DNA of 64,000 nucleotides from Mesorhizobium huakuii (GTDB lineage: Bacteria > Pseudomonadota > Alphaproteobacteria > Rhizobiales > Rhizobiaceae), in NCBI RefSeq assembly GCF_030160235.1, contig NZ_BSNY01000026.1, positions 62,001-126,000 of the forward strand, in the 5' to 3' direction. Position numbers and translations under genes: made by a program. Position 1 is the stretch's first letter. Every line of letters begins with the position of its first letter. Below the pieces are notes generated by a model. It made no database searches and was not told the origin of the DNA. It worked only from the letters and a program-made list of their open reading frames with translations. Shown here piece after piece: positions 55,017 to 63,512 of this stretch.

Positions 55017-55451
55017 TCAGGTCTTCTGCGAATTGAGCTGGGCGCCGCCGCCATTGTCCTTGTCCATATCCTTGACGATACCCATGAAGCCGCGCAGGAA
55101 GCGCTCCATGTAGCTCATCGTCTTGTTGAAATCCTCCTCGCTCGGCAGTTTCGATTCGAGGCGGGCGGAGAGCGAATTCTCCAGCTTGGTGACGCGCTCG
55201 TCCATTGCCTTCATCGAGGTCTGCAGGCGATCGATTTCGTCCTGGAAAGCGGCGCGTTCGTCGGCCGCAACCTTGCAGACGAGCTGGCCCGAGCGTTCCT
55301 CGCAGATCGACATCGCACCGGTCTGCGTGTCCATGCGGACATAGCCGTTGGCGGATTTTTCCAGCCGGTAGCGATCGGTTTCTTCCGAATAGGCTGAGGC
55401 CGCGACCAGTGAAACCAGCGCGGCGGGGATCAAGATGTGTTGCAGACGCAT
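55017..55451 (-). CDS. periplasmic coiled-coil hypothetical protein
   Basis: A 144-residue protein from ATG 55451, with GGAGGA upstream. A signal peptide (MRLQHILIPAALVSLVAASAYS) is followed by a short beta-rich part with two cysteines (MSICEERSGQLVCKV), then a helix with heptad character (FQDEIDRLQTSMKAMDERVTKLENSL) likely to form a coiled coil. The tail is glycine- and asparagine-rich. The family occurs widely in rhizobia with no known role. It is divergent from the DUF952 gene. Confidence 0.65.
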   Translation of the reverse strand: MRLQHILIPAALVSLVAASAYSEETDRYRLEKSANGYVRMDTQTGAMSICEERSGQLVCKVAADERAAFQDEIDRLQTSMKAMDERVTKLENSLSARLESKLPSEEDFNKTMSYMERFLRGFMGIVKDMDKDNGGGAQLNSQKT

Positions 55452-55558
55452 GTTGTCCTCCATGGCCAAGGCCTGAAATATCGCATGTTTGCGCCGGAAA
55501 TGGGGAAGACCCTTGGCGTGGCCTTCCCCGCACGACTGGTTCGGACTATAGCGCAACC

Positions 55559-55909
55559 ATGTCTCAGTTTATCTACAAGATAACCCCGCAAGCGCCTTGG
55601 CGCGAGGCCGAAGCCAGTGGCCGATTCACCGGCGCGCCGATCGACATCGCCGACGGCTTCATCCATTTCTCCACGGCAGCGCAGGTCCGGGAAACCGCGG
55701 CAAAGCATTTTTCCGGCCAGACAGACCTTCTTTTGGTCGCCATCGATGGCGCCAGCCTGGGCGATGCGCTGAAATACGAGGTTTCGCGCGGCGGCGCGCT
55801 GTTTCCGCATCTCTACGGCGTGCTGGAGCTGAAAGCCGTCAAATGGGTGCGGCCGCTGCCGCTCGGTGCCGATGGCGCGCATCAATTCCCGCCGCTGGAG
55901 GGGCAATGA
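55559..55909 (+). CDS. DUF952 domain protein
   Basis: A 116-residue protein from ATG 55559. It has the DUF952 pattern IYKITPQAPWREAEASGRFTG, DGFIHFSTAAQVRETA, LLVAIDGASLG and a final LPHLYG-like FPHLYGVLEL. The fold is related to glutathione S-transferase C-terminal-like small domains according to family notes; its biochemical function is not known. Its stop overlaps the pyrD start by four bases (ATGA), a linkage conserved in many alphaproteobacteria, so the two are co-translated. Confidence 0.88.
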   Translation: MSQFIYKITPQAPWREAEASGRFTGAPIDIADGFIHFSTAAQVRETAAKHFSGQTDLLLVAIDGASLGDALKYEVSRGGALFPHLYGVLELKAVKWVRPLPLGADGAHQFPPLEGQ

Positions 55910-56985
55910 GCGTGCTCGACCGGCTCGGCCAGAAGCTGCTGTTCACCTTCGATCCGGAAACCGCGCACGGCCTGTCGATCGCCGCGCTACGCTGCGGCCT
56001 GCCGGCCGGCGCGCGGACAGTGCGCGACGCCAGGCTGATGGTCAGCCTCTGCGGCCTCGATTTCCCCAACCCGCTCGGCATGGCGGCGGGCTATGACAAG
56101 AACGCCGAAGTGCCCGACGCGCTGCTTGGCCTCGGCTTCGGCTTTGCCGAGGTCGGCACCATCACGCCGCTGCCACAGGCCGGCAACCCGAAGCCGCGCA
56201 TCTTCCGGCTGACGGCGGACGAAGCGGTGATCAACCGGCTGGGCTTCAACAATGAAGGCCATGCGGCGGCTGAAAAACGCCTTGCCGCGCGCAGAGGACG
56301 TTCCGGCATCGTCGGCGTCAACATCGGCGCCAACAAGGACAGCGCCGACCGCATTGGCGACTATGAGCGCGGCGTCGCGCTTTTCGCGCGCTACGCCAGC
56401 TATTTGACCGTGAACATCTCCTCGCCCAACACGCCCGGCCTGCGCAACATGCAGGCGCGCGAGCAGCTCGGCGAACTTCTGTCGCGTGCCATGGCCGCGC
56501 GTGCGTCGGCCGCAGCCCAGCCGCCCCTTTTCCTCAAGATCGCGCCGGATCTGGTCGAGGCCGAGCTGGAGGACATCGCCGCCGAGGTCGTTGAAAAACG
56601 GATCGACGGCATCATCGTCTCCAACACCACTATTTCGCGGCCGCCGCTGCGCAGCGGCGACGTTGCACGCGAAACCGGCGGCCTTTCGGGAAAACCGCTG
56701 TTCGAGCGCTCGACGGTCGTGCTGGCGAAGATGCGCAAGCTGGTCGGCCCGGGCATCGCCATAGTCGGCGTCGGCGGCGTCGATTCCGCGGAGACCGCGC
56801 TGGAGAAAATCCGCGCCGGGGCCGATCTGGTGCAGATCTACACCGGCATGATCTATGCCGGGCCCGCGCTGCCGGGCCGTATCGTCGCCGGCATGGCACG
56901 CTTTTGCGAGACGGAGCGGCTGAAGTCCATTCGCGAACTGCGCGACAGCCACCTTGATCGGTGGGCGTCCAAGCCGCTCAGCTGA
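55906..56985 (+). CDS. pyrD: dihydroorotate dehydrogenase (quinone), class 2
   Basis: Oxidises dihydroorotate to orotate in pyrimidine synthesis, passing electrons to quinone at the inner membrane. The 359-residue protein has the class 2 N-terminal helix pair (LDRLGQKLLFTFDPETAHGLSI), the FMN site PLGMAAGYDKNAE, the active-site serine region NISSPNTPGLR, IVSNTTISRP and GVGGVDSAETALEKI. It converges on the MATE gene, the two 3' ends overlapping by eight bases. Confidence 0.95.
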   Translation: MSVLDRLGQKLLFTFDPETAHGLSIAALRCGLPAGARTVRDARLMVSLCGLDFPNPLGMAAGYDKNAEVPDALLGLGFGFAEVGTITPLPQAGNPKPRIFRLTADEAVINRLGFNNEGHAAAEKRLAARRGRSGIVGVNIGANKDSADRIGDYERGVALFARYASYLTVNISSPNTPGLRNMQAREQLGELLSRAMAARASAAAQPPLFLKIAPDLVEAELEDIAAEVVEKRIDGIIVSNTTISRPPLRSGDVARETGGLSGKPLFERSTVVLAKMRKLVGPGIAIVGVGGVDSAETALEKIRAGADLVQIYTGMIYAGPALPGRIVAGMARFCETERLKSIRELRDSHLDRWASKPLS

Positions 56986-58393
56986 ACGCCGTCCGCACCC
57001 GCAGCCGCAAAATCGTGAGCAGGCTGAAACCCCGGGCCAGCAGGAAAACGTGCAGCGCCGCCCACAGGCCGTGATTGCCGAAGGCGGGCGCCAGCGTCAG
57101 CAGCGCGACGGCAAAGACCAGGAACGACAGCAGCATCATGTTGCGCATGTCGCGTGACCAGGTCGCGCCGATGAAGACGCCATCCATCTGGAACGCCAGC
57201 ACGCCGCTCAGTGCAGTGAACGCCGCCCAGGGTAAGTAGATGTCGGCCACCGAGCGCACCTCCTGCGAGGTCGTGACGATGGCGACCAGATCGGCGCCTG
57301 CGGACAGCAGCACCAGGGTCGCGGCGCCGGCCAGCCCTAACCCCCAGAACAAGGTCAGCCGCACCGCCTGGCGGAAGGGTTGCTCGGCGCGCGCGCCGAC
57401 GGCGCGGCCCGCGAGCTGTTCGGCTGCGGTGGCAAAACCATCGAGGAAATAGCCGGCGACAAGGAAGAAGTTCATCAAAACGGCGTTGGCTGCGAGCGTC
57501 ACCGTGCCGAACTGCGCGCCCTGCCGGGTGAACAGCGCGAAGGCGGCAAGCAGCGAGAACGAGCGGATCATGATATCGCGGTTGAGCGACAGCATGCGCA
57601 GGAAGGCGGCCATGTCGAGCAGCCGATGGCGCGGCAAGGGCGGGGTCGCGCGGAAGCGGCGGATCACGATGGCGAGACCAAGCAGCATGGCCAGGAATTC
57701 GCCGGTGACGGTCGCCCAGGCGACGCCGGCAACACCCCAGCCAAGCTCCAGGCCAAGCAGGAAGCAGAGCGCTATGTTGATGCCGTTGAGCACCAGCTGC
57801 AGCACCAGGCCGAGCCCGCCCTCGCCACGCCCCAACACATAGCCGAGAATGGCGTAGTTGATCAGCGAGAACGGCGCGGCAAGCAGCCTGATCCTGATGT
57901 AGACGCCCATCGCTTCGCTGACGCGCGGTTCGGCGCCCATGAACCACTGGCCGCCGATGGCGATCAGCGGCGAAAGCGCCGCCAGCACGATGCCGGCAAC
58001 GACCGCGATCAGCACGGCGCGCCAGAACACCGCCTGCTCCTCCAGCGCGTCGCCACGTCCGAAAGCCTGGGCGACGAGGCCGGTGGTGCCCGAACGCAGG
58101 AAATTGAAGCTGGTGAAGACGACGTCGAAAACAAGCGCGCCCGCCGCAAGGCCGCCGAGAAGAGCCGCGTCGCCGAACTGGCCGACGACAGCCGTATCGA
58201 CAAGGCCGAGCATCGGCGTGGTCAGATAGGCGAGCGTCATCGGTACCGCTATGGCGAGCACGGAACGGTTGGTGACGACAAAAGCTCTGGCGTCGGCTAG
58301 AGTTGCGCCCTTGTCCAAGGGATTGCGGCCTTGCTGATTTGCGGCTTGATCGAAGAGCCGATGTGCCCCATTTTCCGGCCACCGCGCAATCAT
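56978..58393 (-). CDS. MATE family efflux transporter (DinF-like)
   Basis: A 471-residue inner-membrane exporter with 12 helices in two homologous halves. The first begins LAIAVPMTLAYLTTPMLGLVDTAVVGQFGD, the family's opening motif; FNFLRSGTTGLVAQAFGRGD and GYFLDGFATAAEQLAGRAVGAR are further DinF-type signatures. It drives drug or metabolite export with H+ or Na+. Start ATG 58393 could be 60-100 bases too early. The 3' end overlaps pyrD. Confidence 0.9.
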   Translation of the reverse strand: MIARWPENGAHRLFDQAANQQGRNPLDKGATLADARAFVVTNRSVLAIAVPMTLAYLTTPMLGLVDTAVVGQFGDAALLGGLAAGALVFDVVFTSFNFLRSGTTGLVAQAFGRGDALEEQAVFWRAVLIAVVAGIVLAALSPLIAIGGQWFMGAEPRVSEAMGVYIRIRLLAAPFSLINYAILGYVLGRGEGGLGLVLQLVLNGINIALCFLLGLELGWGVAGVAWATVTGEFLAMLLGLAIVIRRFRATPPLPRHRLLDMAAFLRMLSLNRDIMIRSFSLLAAFALFTRQGAQFGTVTLAANAVLMNFFLVAGYFLDGFATAAEQLAGRAVGARAEQPFRQAVRLTLFWGLGLAGAATLVLLSAGADLVAIVTTSQEVRSVADIYLPWAAFTALSGVLAFQMDGVFIGATWSRDMRNMMLLSFLVFAVALLTLAPAFGNHGLWAALHVFLLARGFSLLTILRLRVRTAFS

Positions 58394-58449
58394 TCTTCCC
58401 GATGGCCAACCGAAATCCCGGTCTGGCGCGAAGCCGCTGGATTCCGTTC

Positions 58450-59352
58450 ATGGCCTTGCAGATCGTCCACCACCCCGACTACGACGCCGGCTTTGCCACC
58501 AACCATCGCTTCCCGATGAGCAAGTACCCGTTGCTGATGGAGGCCTTGCTCGCACGCGGGCTGGCCGGGCCTGATGCGCTCAACACCGCGGACCCGGCAC
58601 CGGCGTCATGGCTGAAGCTTGCCCATGCGGCCGACTATGTCGACCAGGTCATCAATTGTTCGGTGCCGGAAAAAATCGAACGCGAGATCGGCTTCCCGGT
58701 AGGCCCGCGCGTTTCGCTGCGCGCGCAGCTTGCCACCGGCGGCACGATACTGGCGGCGCGGCTCGCCTTGCGCCACGGCATCGCCTGCAACACAGCAGGC
58801 GGCAGCCATCATGCGCGGCGCGCGCAAGGCGCCGGCTTCTGCACCTTCAACGACGTCGCCGTGGCCTCGCTGGTGCTGCTCGATGAGGGTGCCGCACAAG
58901 ACATCCTGGTCGTCGATCTCGACGTGCATCAGGGCGACGGCACGGCGGATATTCTGGGCGACGAGCCAGCTGTGTTCACCTTCTCCATGCATGGCGAGCG
59001 CAACTATCCCGTGCGCAAGATCGCCTCCGATCTCGACATCGCGCTTCCGGACGGCACCGGAGACGCCGCCTATCTCCGGAGGCTGGCCACGATCCTGCCG
59101 GAGCTGTCGGCCCGGGCGCGCTGGGACATCGTTTTCTACAATGCCGGCGTCGACGTCCATGCCGAGGACCGGCTTGGCAGGCTGGCGCTTTCCAATGACG
59201 GCCTGCGCGCCCGTGACGAGATGGTCATCGGCCAGTTTCGTGCGCTCGGCATTCCGGTGTGCGGCGTCATCGGCGGCGGCTACTCCACGGATGTGCCGGC
59301 CCTTGCCGCACGGCACGCCATCCTGTTCGAGGTCGCGTCGGCCTACGCCTAG
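58450..59352 (+). CDS. histone deacetylase family protein
   Basis: A 300-residue zinc amidohydrolase of the arginase/deacetylase superfamily, most like the bacterial acetylpolyamine/acetyl-lysine deacetylases. The active site is visible: TAGGSHHARRAQGAGFCTFNDVA with the paired histidines, the zinc ligands in VVDLDVHQGDGTA, and Asp in YNAGVDVHAEDRLGRL, then GGGYSTD. ATG 58450 starts at the fold (MALQIVHHPDY); ATG 58402 would add 16 residues. Bacterial members act on small acetylated molecules or proteins, not histones. Confidence 0.9.
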   Translation: MALQIVHHPDYDAGFATNHRFPMSKYPLLMEALLARGLAGPDALNTADPAPASWLKLAHAADYVDQVINCSVPEKIEREIGFPVGPRVSLRAQLATGGTILAARLALRHGIACNTAGGSHHARRAQGAGFCTFNDVAVASLVLLDEGAAQDILVVDLDVHQGDGTADILGDEPAVFTFSMHGERNYPVRKIASDLDIALPDGTGDAAYLRRLATILPELSARARWDIVFYNAGVDVHAEDRLGRLALSNDGLRARDEMVIGQFRALGIPVCGVIGGGYSTDVPALAARHAILFEVASAYA

Positions 59353-59365
59353 ATTCCTCTAAAAG

Positions 59366-59629
59366 TCATTTCCGATAGTTGGCGATCCTGATCAGGATGA
59401 AAGCCGGCACGACGATCGCGGCACCAAGCAGGATGTAACCGAGGAAGCGGTCAATGGCGTGGAAGCCCAGGTTCCAGAGGTCGATGAAGAACTTCTGGAT
59501 GCCGTAGAAGACGTCCATCGGCGACCAGCCGAAGGCATTCATGACAAGGCCGACGAGGAACGACACCACCAGCAGCTTCAGGATCACCCTGAGCGGCGAG
59601 TCGCCGAGAAAGCGCGTCAGTGCGGACAA
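59366..59629 (-). CDS. small two-helix membrane protein (DUF6460-like)
   Basis: The conserved part reads LSALTRFLGDSPLRVILKLLVVSFLVGLVMNAFGWSP, then a second helix GYILLGAAIVVPAFILIRI and the ending ANYRK. This is a small rhizobial inner-membrane family of unknown role. TTG 59629 has GGGAGA six bases upstream and gives 87 residues, the usual length; an ATG at 59695 would add 22 residues unlike the family. It converges on the deacetylase gene. Confidence 0.7.
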   Translation of the reverse strand: MSALTRFLGDSPLRVILKLLVVSFLVGLVMNAFGWSPMDVFYGIQKFFIDLWNLGFHAIDRFLGYILLGAAIVVPAFILIRIANYRK

Positions 59630-59695
59630 GGTCGTCTCCCGATTGAGATGCCCGGACTCATGGGCACGGCCCAGAGATACGTGCTTGGCGGCCAT

Positions 59696-60070
59696 CCATC
59701 AAGCCGGCGCGGTTTGTACCCGGGAAAGCCCACGACAGGTGTTCGAGACTCCGAGCCTCAGACGGCCCGAAATTCTTAAAAATAGGTAAACAGAATCATT
59801 TTAATTTGTTGAAAATAAAGCATAAAGTCGTGATTTTCCAATTCTACGCAATGTGCGTGCAATTTTCACCTGCGAGACAGTCGATGTCTTTCAGGTGACT
59901 GGTTGCGCGGCGCTCCGACCCCCCTACCACTGCTGGCAAACGCCAGTTTCAGGACCGTGCTGCCATCCCTGAAAGACACCAAACCGGAGCCCGGCCACCC
60001 GAAGGTCAAGCTCCCCGGGAGTTAACCTGCGTGTCGATTGCTGGATGCGCGTTTGTGCTGGAGTAATGCT
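59696..60070. promoter_or_regulatory. 375-base AT-rich control region before the outer membrane protein gene
   Basis: The stretch 59775-59870 is distinctly AT-rich for this genome (AAAATAGGTAAACAGAATCATTTTAATTTG). Two perfect inverted 11-base arms, TGTCTTTCAGG at 59885-59895 and CCTGAAAGACA at 59968-59978, are 72 bases apart. A long 5' leader with a large stem or paired regulator sites would both fit. No gene is seen. Confidence 0.45.
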
Positions 60071-60688
60071 GTGTCCTCTCGAGTAAAGATCGTCCTGACG
60101 GCGGCTAGCCTCGCCTATTGCCTTCTCGGGCCGGCGATGGCCGCCGACCTTTCACCCACCTACAACGAGCCGCCCGCCTTCCAGTGGAGCGGCGCCTATG
60201 TCGGCGTCCATGGCGGCACGGCATTCACCGGAATGCCAAACCCGTTTGCAGGCCGCAATGGCTTCAGCGGCGGCGTCCAGGCCGGCTACAACCAGCAGAT
60301 GGGTCCCGCAGTTCTCGGCGCCGAGATCGAAGGCTCCTATCTGGGTGGCGCCGAACACGATGTCCAAGGCGGCAAGATCAAGGAGAAATGGCGCGGTGCC
60401 GCCAAGGCCAAGGCAGGATTGAGCTTCGACCAGACGCTGCTGTTTGGCACCGGCGGCGTTGCCCTGACCAAATTCGACAAGAGCGACAACGTCAGCAGCG
60501 TCGATGGATGGAAGGTCGGCTATCTTCTGGGCGCCGGCATCGAGCAGGGCTTCGCCGGCGGGCTGTCCGCCAAGGTCGAGTACGACTATGTCCGCACCCC
60601 CGGCGTCGAGACGACATCGGCTCTTGGCACGTCGAAGACGACGATCGGCAGCCATGAACTGAAGGCCGGCATCAATTACCGGTTCTAG
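60071..60688 (+). CDS. outer membrane beta-barrel protein (Omp25/Omp31-like)
   Basis: A 205-residue protein from GTG 60071, with GGAG eight bases upstream. The signal peptide ends PAMAADLSP; the mature part begins with the family's FQWSGAYVGVHGG and alternates short hydrophobic strands (VQAGYNQQMGPAVLGAEIEGSYL, LLGAGIEQGFAGGLSAKVEYDYV), ending in aromatic Phe (LKAGINYRF) as needed for outer-membrane insertion. Rhizobiales carry many paralogues as surface porin-like proteins. The long AT-rich region before it suggests strong or regulated expression. Confidence 0.85.
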   Translation: MSSRVKIVLTAASLAYCLLGPAMAADLSPTYNEPPAFQWSGAYVGVHGGTAFTGMPNPFAGRNGFSGGVQAGYNQQMGPAVLGAEIEGSYLGGAEHDVQGGKIKEKWRGAAKAKAGLSFDQTLLFGTGGVALTKFDKSDNVSSVDGWKVGYLLGAGIEQGFAGGLSAKVEYDYVRTPGVETTSALGTSKTTIGSHELKAGINYRF

Positions 60689-60865
60689 TACGGGCGAACC
60701 GGATAGCGCGATGCCGCCGAGCATCGCGCAATCCGGTGCCTGGACATACATCGCGCAGCGGCTTTTTCCGCGATGGCGCCCCTTCCCACGCCTCGCTGCA
60801 ATGTCGATGCAATCTTCGCGATCTAGGTCCGCGCGTGAATCTTCACTATGGGAATCTGTTCCGAT

Positions 60866-61252
60866 ATGTCCACGCTTGGCGCCAGCCTCCTGACACGGGC
60901 CTCGAAGGTCGTCTTCATCGCAATCGCGCTCGCGGGCTGTGCCTCCGACATCATGAAGAACTATGTCGGGCAGCCGGTCGAATCGGTTGTCCTCGATTAT
61001 GGTCCGCCAACGGCGATCGTCGACCTTGGCCGGGGAGAGCGCGCCTATCAGTGGCGCAAGGTGTCGACGTCGGCGGTTTCCGGGACATCGAGCGGCGAGG
61101 TTCGCGAGACAAAACACGGAACCGTCTATGAAGAGACCGAGACGCCCGGCTATATCGAGCGCCAGGAATGCTTCTACACATTCTATGCCCGCGCTTCCGG
61201 CGGCCGCTGGTTCATCACCAATTTCCGCCAGCCAAAGCTCGAATGCGAATGA
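60866..61252 (+). CDS. putative lipoprotein
   Basis: A 128-residue protein from ATG 60866. A lipoprotein signal (KVVFIAIALAGC with Cys as the acylated residue) is followed by KNYVGQPVESVVLDYGPPTAIVDLG.GERAYQWR, the pattern of small SmpA/BamE-like or uncharacterised rhizobial lipoproteins that open with a short helix pair and a three-stranded sheet. The second half has a cysteine pair at the end. Function unknown. It lies 49 bases before the response regulator gene and could share its promoter. Confidence 0.7.
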   Translation: MSTLGASLLTRASKVVFIAIALAGCASDIMKNYVGQPVESVVLDYGPPTAIVDLGRGERAYQWRKVSTSAVSGTSSGEVRETKHGTVYEETETPGYIERQECFYTFYARASGGRWFITNFRQPKLECE

Positions 61253-61301
61253 ATTGCCGCGGCCGCAGACCCCGACCGGCCGCGGATAAAGGAGAATATT
61301 C

Positions 61302-61976
61302 ATGCGCGTCCTGTTGATCGAGGACGAACCGGAAATGGCCTCCGTGCTGAAGGCCGCTCTCGAGCGTGTGGACATCGTCGTCGACCATGCCGCGACATTG
61401 GCCGATGCCGAGGCGATGGCCCGCCTGGGCTATCACGACGCGGTGGTGCTGGACCGCCGGCTGCCGGATGGCGACGGTCTCAGCCTCATACCGCGCCTGC
61501 GTGCCTTGCATCTGGATGTGCCCGTCATCGCATTGACGGCGATGAGTGGGTTGGACGACCGGGTCGCCGGGCTCGATGCCGGCGCCGACGATTACATGGT
61601 CAAGCCCTTCGCCACGGTGGAACTCGTCGCGCGGCTTCATGCCTTGCACCGGCGCTCGTTCACCTCGCGCGCCAACCAGACGATGGTCGGCCGCCTCACC
61701 TATGATTTCCGCCATCGCGAGGCGCTGGTCGAGGACCAGGCGCTCGATCTGCCGCGGCGCGAAAGGCTGGTGCTTGAAACGCTGATCCGCCGGCCGGGCC
61801 GGACCATCATGCGCGGCGCGCTTGAAGAGGCCGTCTACGCGCTCGACGACGAGATCGGCTCCAATGCGCTCGATGCGCATATTTCGCGGCTGCGCCGCAA
61901 GCTCGACGATGTCGCCGCCGGCATCGAGATCCGGGCGATCCGCAACCTCGGCTATCTCTTGCGGGCGGTCTCGTGA
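61302..61976 (+). CDS. OmpR/QseB-type response regulator
   Basis: A 224-residue regulator from ATG 61302 with GGAG upstream. The receiver has LLIEDEPEM, phospho-Asp in AVVLDRRLPDGDG and Lys in DYMVKPFAT. The C-terminal winged helix reads LPRRERLVLETLIRRPGRTIMR, NALDAHISRLRRKLD, IRAIRNLGYLLR. The stop overlaps the kinase start by four bases, so both are translated together as one two-component system. Signal unknown. Confidence 0.94.
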   Translation: MRVLLIEDEPEMASVLKAALERVDIVVDHAATLADAEAMARLGYHDAVVLDRRLPDGDGLSLIPRLRALHLDVPVIALTAMSGLDDRVAGLDAGADDYMVKPFATVELVARLHALHRRSFTSRANQTMVGRLTYDFRHREALVEDQALDLPRRERLVLETLIRRPGRTIMRGALEEAVYALDDEIGSNALDAHISRLRRKLDDVAAGIEIRAIRNLGYLLRAVS

Positions 61977-63403
61977 AGAAGGTCCGCACACGCTCGCTGC
62001 AATGGATCCTGGTTCGGCGGCTGATCCTGCTGCAGGCGGCGACGCTCCTCATCTTCATCGTGCTTTGCGTGGCAGCGCTCTGGATCGCCAATCCGAGCTT
62101 GCTGATCGACAACGAGGCCGCCGTCGCGGCCGTCAAGGATGCCGTCGACCGGGACAAGGACGGCAGGCTGATCGTGCGTGAAACGGAAGAACTCACAGCG
62201 TTTCGCGTGAGCTTCCCCAATGTCTGGTACCTGGTTCGCGATGGCAATGGCGAGAGCGTCCGTGCCGGCAACATACCCGACATCTACACCAAGGGCTTCG
62301 GCGAAGTGCTTGGCGGGGCCGATCACGCCACGATCGGGTTCTCCGACAAGGACATGCGGCCGGAAGCGTACATTGAAAACGCTTCGACCAGGGCCGGCAC
62401 TGTGCAGATCATCGCCGCGACGCAGTCGTCGCGCCAGCAAACCGACGGCCTCGAGATCAACATCTCGGCCACCGTCGAAGTCGCCCGCAATCCGGACGGC
62501 AGCAGGAACTGGGAGCGCGCCCTGCCGGCGCTCGCGCTCGTCATCGCGATCCTGCTTTTGCCCATCACCGTCGTCATGGGCGCGACGACGCTGGTGACGA
62601 CGCCAGCCGTGGTGCGCCGTTCCTTTGCCGGCCTTGTCGAAACGGTCCGCCAGGCGGCGCGAATCGACATCGGCACCAGGGCCATGCAATTGCCGGTCAA
62701 GCAAGTGCCACAGGAAATCGCTCCACTCGTGCACGCCTTCAACGAGGCGCTTGCCCGCCTCGCCCAGGGCTACGACCGCCACAACCGCTTCCTCACCGAC
62801 GCGGCGCATGAACTGCGCACGCCGATCGCCATCCTGCGCACGCGCGCCGAATTGCTGAAGCAGGAGCCGCAGAGCTCGCGCCTGCTGCGTGACATCGAAC
62901 GCCTGTCGCATCTTGCCCAGCAGCTGCTCGACCACCAGTTGCTCGACCGCCCGTCGGACCAGCGCCAGGTCGTCGATCTCGACGATCTCGTCAGCCGGGT
63001 GGCGGCCGACTTCGCACCGCTCGCCATCGAGGCTGGCTATGACCTCGCCTTCGAGCCGTCGCCAAACAAGGCCCGAGTAGAGATCAATGTCCTGCAGATC
63101 GAGCGGGCGCTCGCCAACCTCGTGCGCAACGCAATCGAGCATGGCGGCGGCAGCGGCACGATCACGATCGCCATCGACGAGGCCGGCGGCATCGAGGTGC
63201 GCGACGAAGGGCCGGGCATTCCCGCGGAAGAGCGCGAGAACGTGTTCGAGCCCTTCTACCGCTTGCAACCGCAGTCGCGCGGCGCGGGGCTGGGGCTGAA
63301 CCTCGCGCGGCAGATCGCGCTGCTGCATGACGGGACGATCCGCATCCTGACGGGCTCATGGCGCGGCGCCCGCATCCGCATGGAGTTGCCGGTGCGTTCG
63401 TGA
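61973..63403 (+). CDS. sensor histidine kinase
   Basis: A 476-residue kinase from a GTG at 61973. TM1 is RRLILLQAATLLIFIVLCVAALWI, then a periplasmic sensor of about 150 residues and TM2 ALPALALVIAILLLPITVVMGA. The HAMP-like segment leads to the phospho-accepting His in LTDAAHELRTPIAILRTRAELL, and the ATPase domain has NLVRNAIEHGGG, VRDEGPGIP and GAGLGLNLARQI. Canonical HPK1-type with the regulator encoded just before it. Confidence 0.94.
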   Translation: MKKVRTRSLQWILVRRLILLQAATLLIFIVLCVAALWIANPSLLIDNEAAVAAVKDAVDRDKDGRLIVRETEELTAFRVSFPNVWYLVRDGNGESVRAGNIPDIYTKGFGEVLGGADHATIGFSDKDMRPEAYIENASTRAGTVQIIAATQSSRQQTDGLEINISATVEVARNPDGSRNWERALPALALVIAILLLPITVVMGATTLVTTPAVVRRSFAGLVETVRQAARIDIGTRAMQLPVKQVPQEIAPLVHAFNEALARLAQGYDRHNRFLTDAAHELRTPIAILRTRAELLKQEPQSSRLLRDIERLSHLAQQLLDHQLLDRPSDQRQVVDLDDLVSRVAADFAPLAIEAGYDLAFEPSPNKARVEINVLQIERALANLVRNAIEHGGGSGTITIAIDEAGGIEVRDEGPGIPAEERENVFEPFYRLQPQSRGAGLGLNLARQIALLHDGTIRILTGSWRGARIRMELPVRS

Positions 63404-63512
63404 CGTGCCGAGCCCATCGCGTCGGCCGGCCGAAAGGCGCCATGTCGATCCCCGGCTTATCTGTTTTCTAACCAATTGCCGCTATTGCCATTCCAAGAGC
63501 GGGAGCCAGGCT

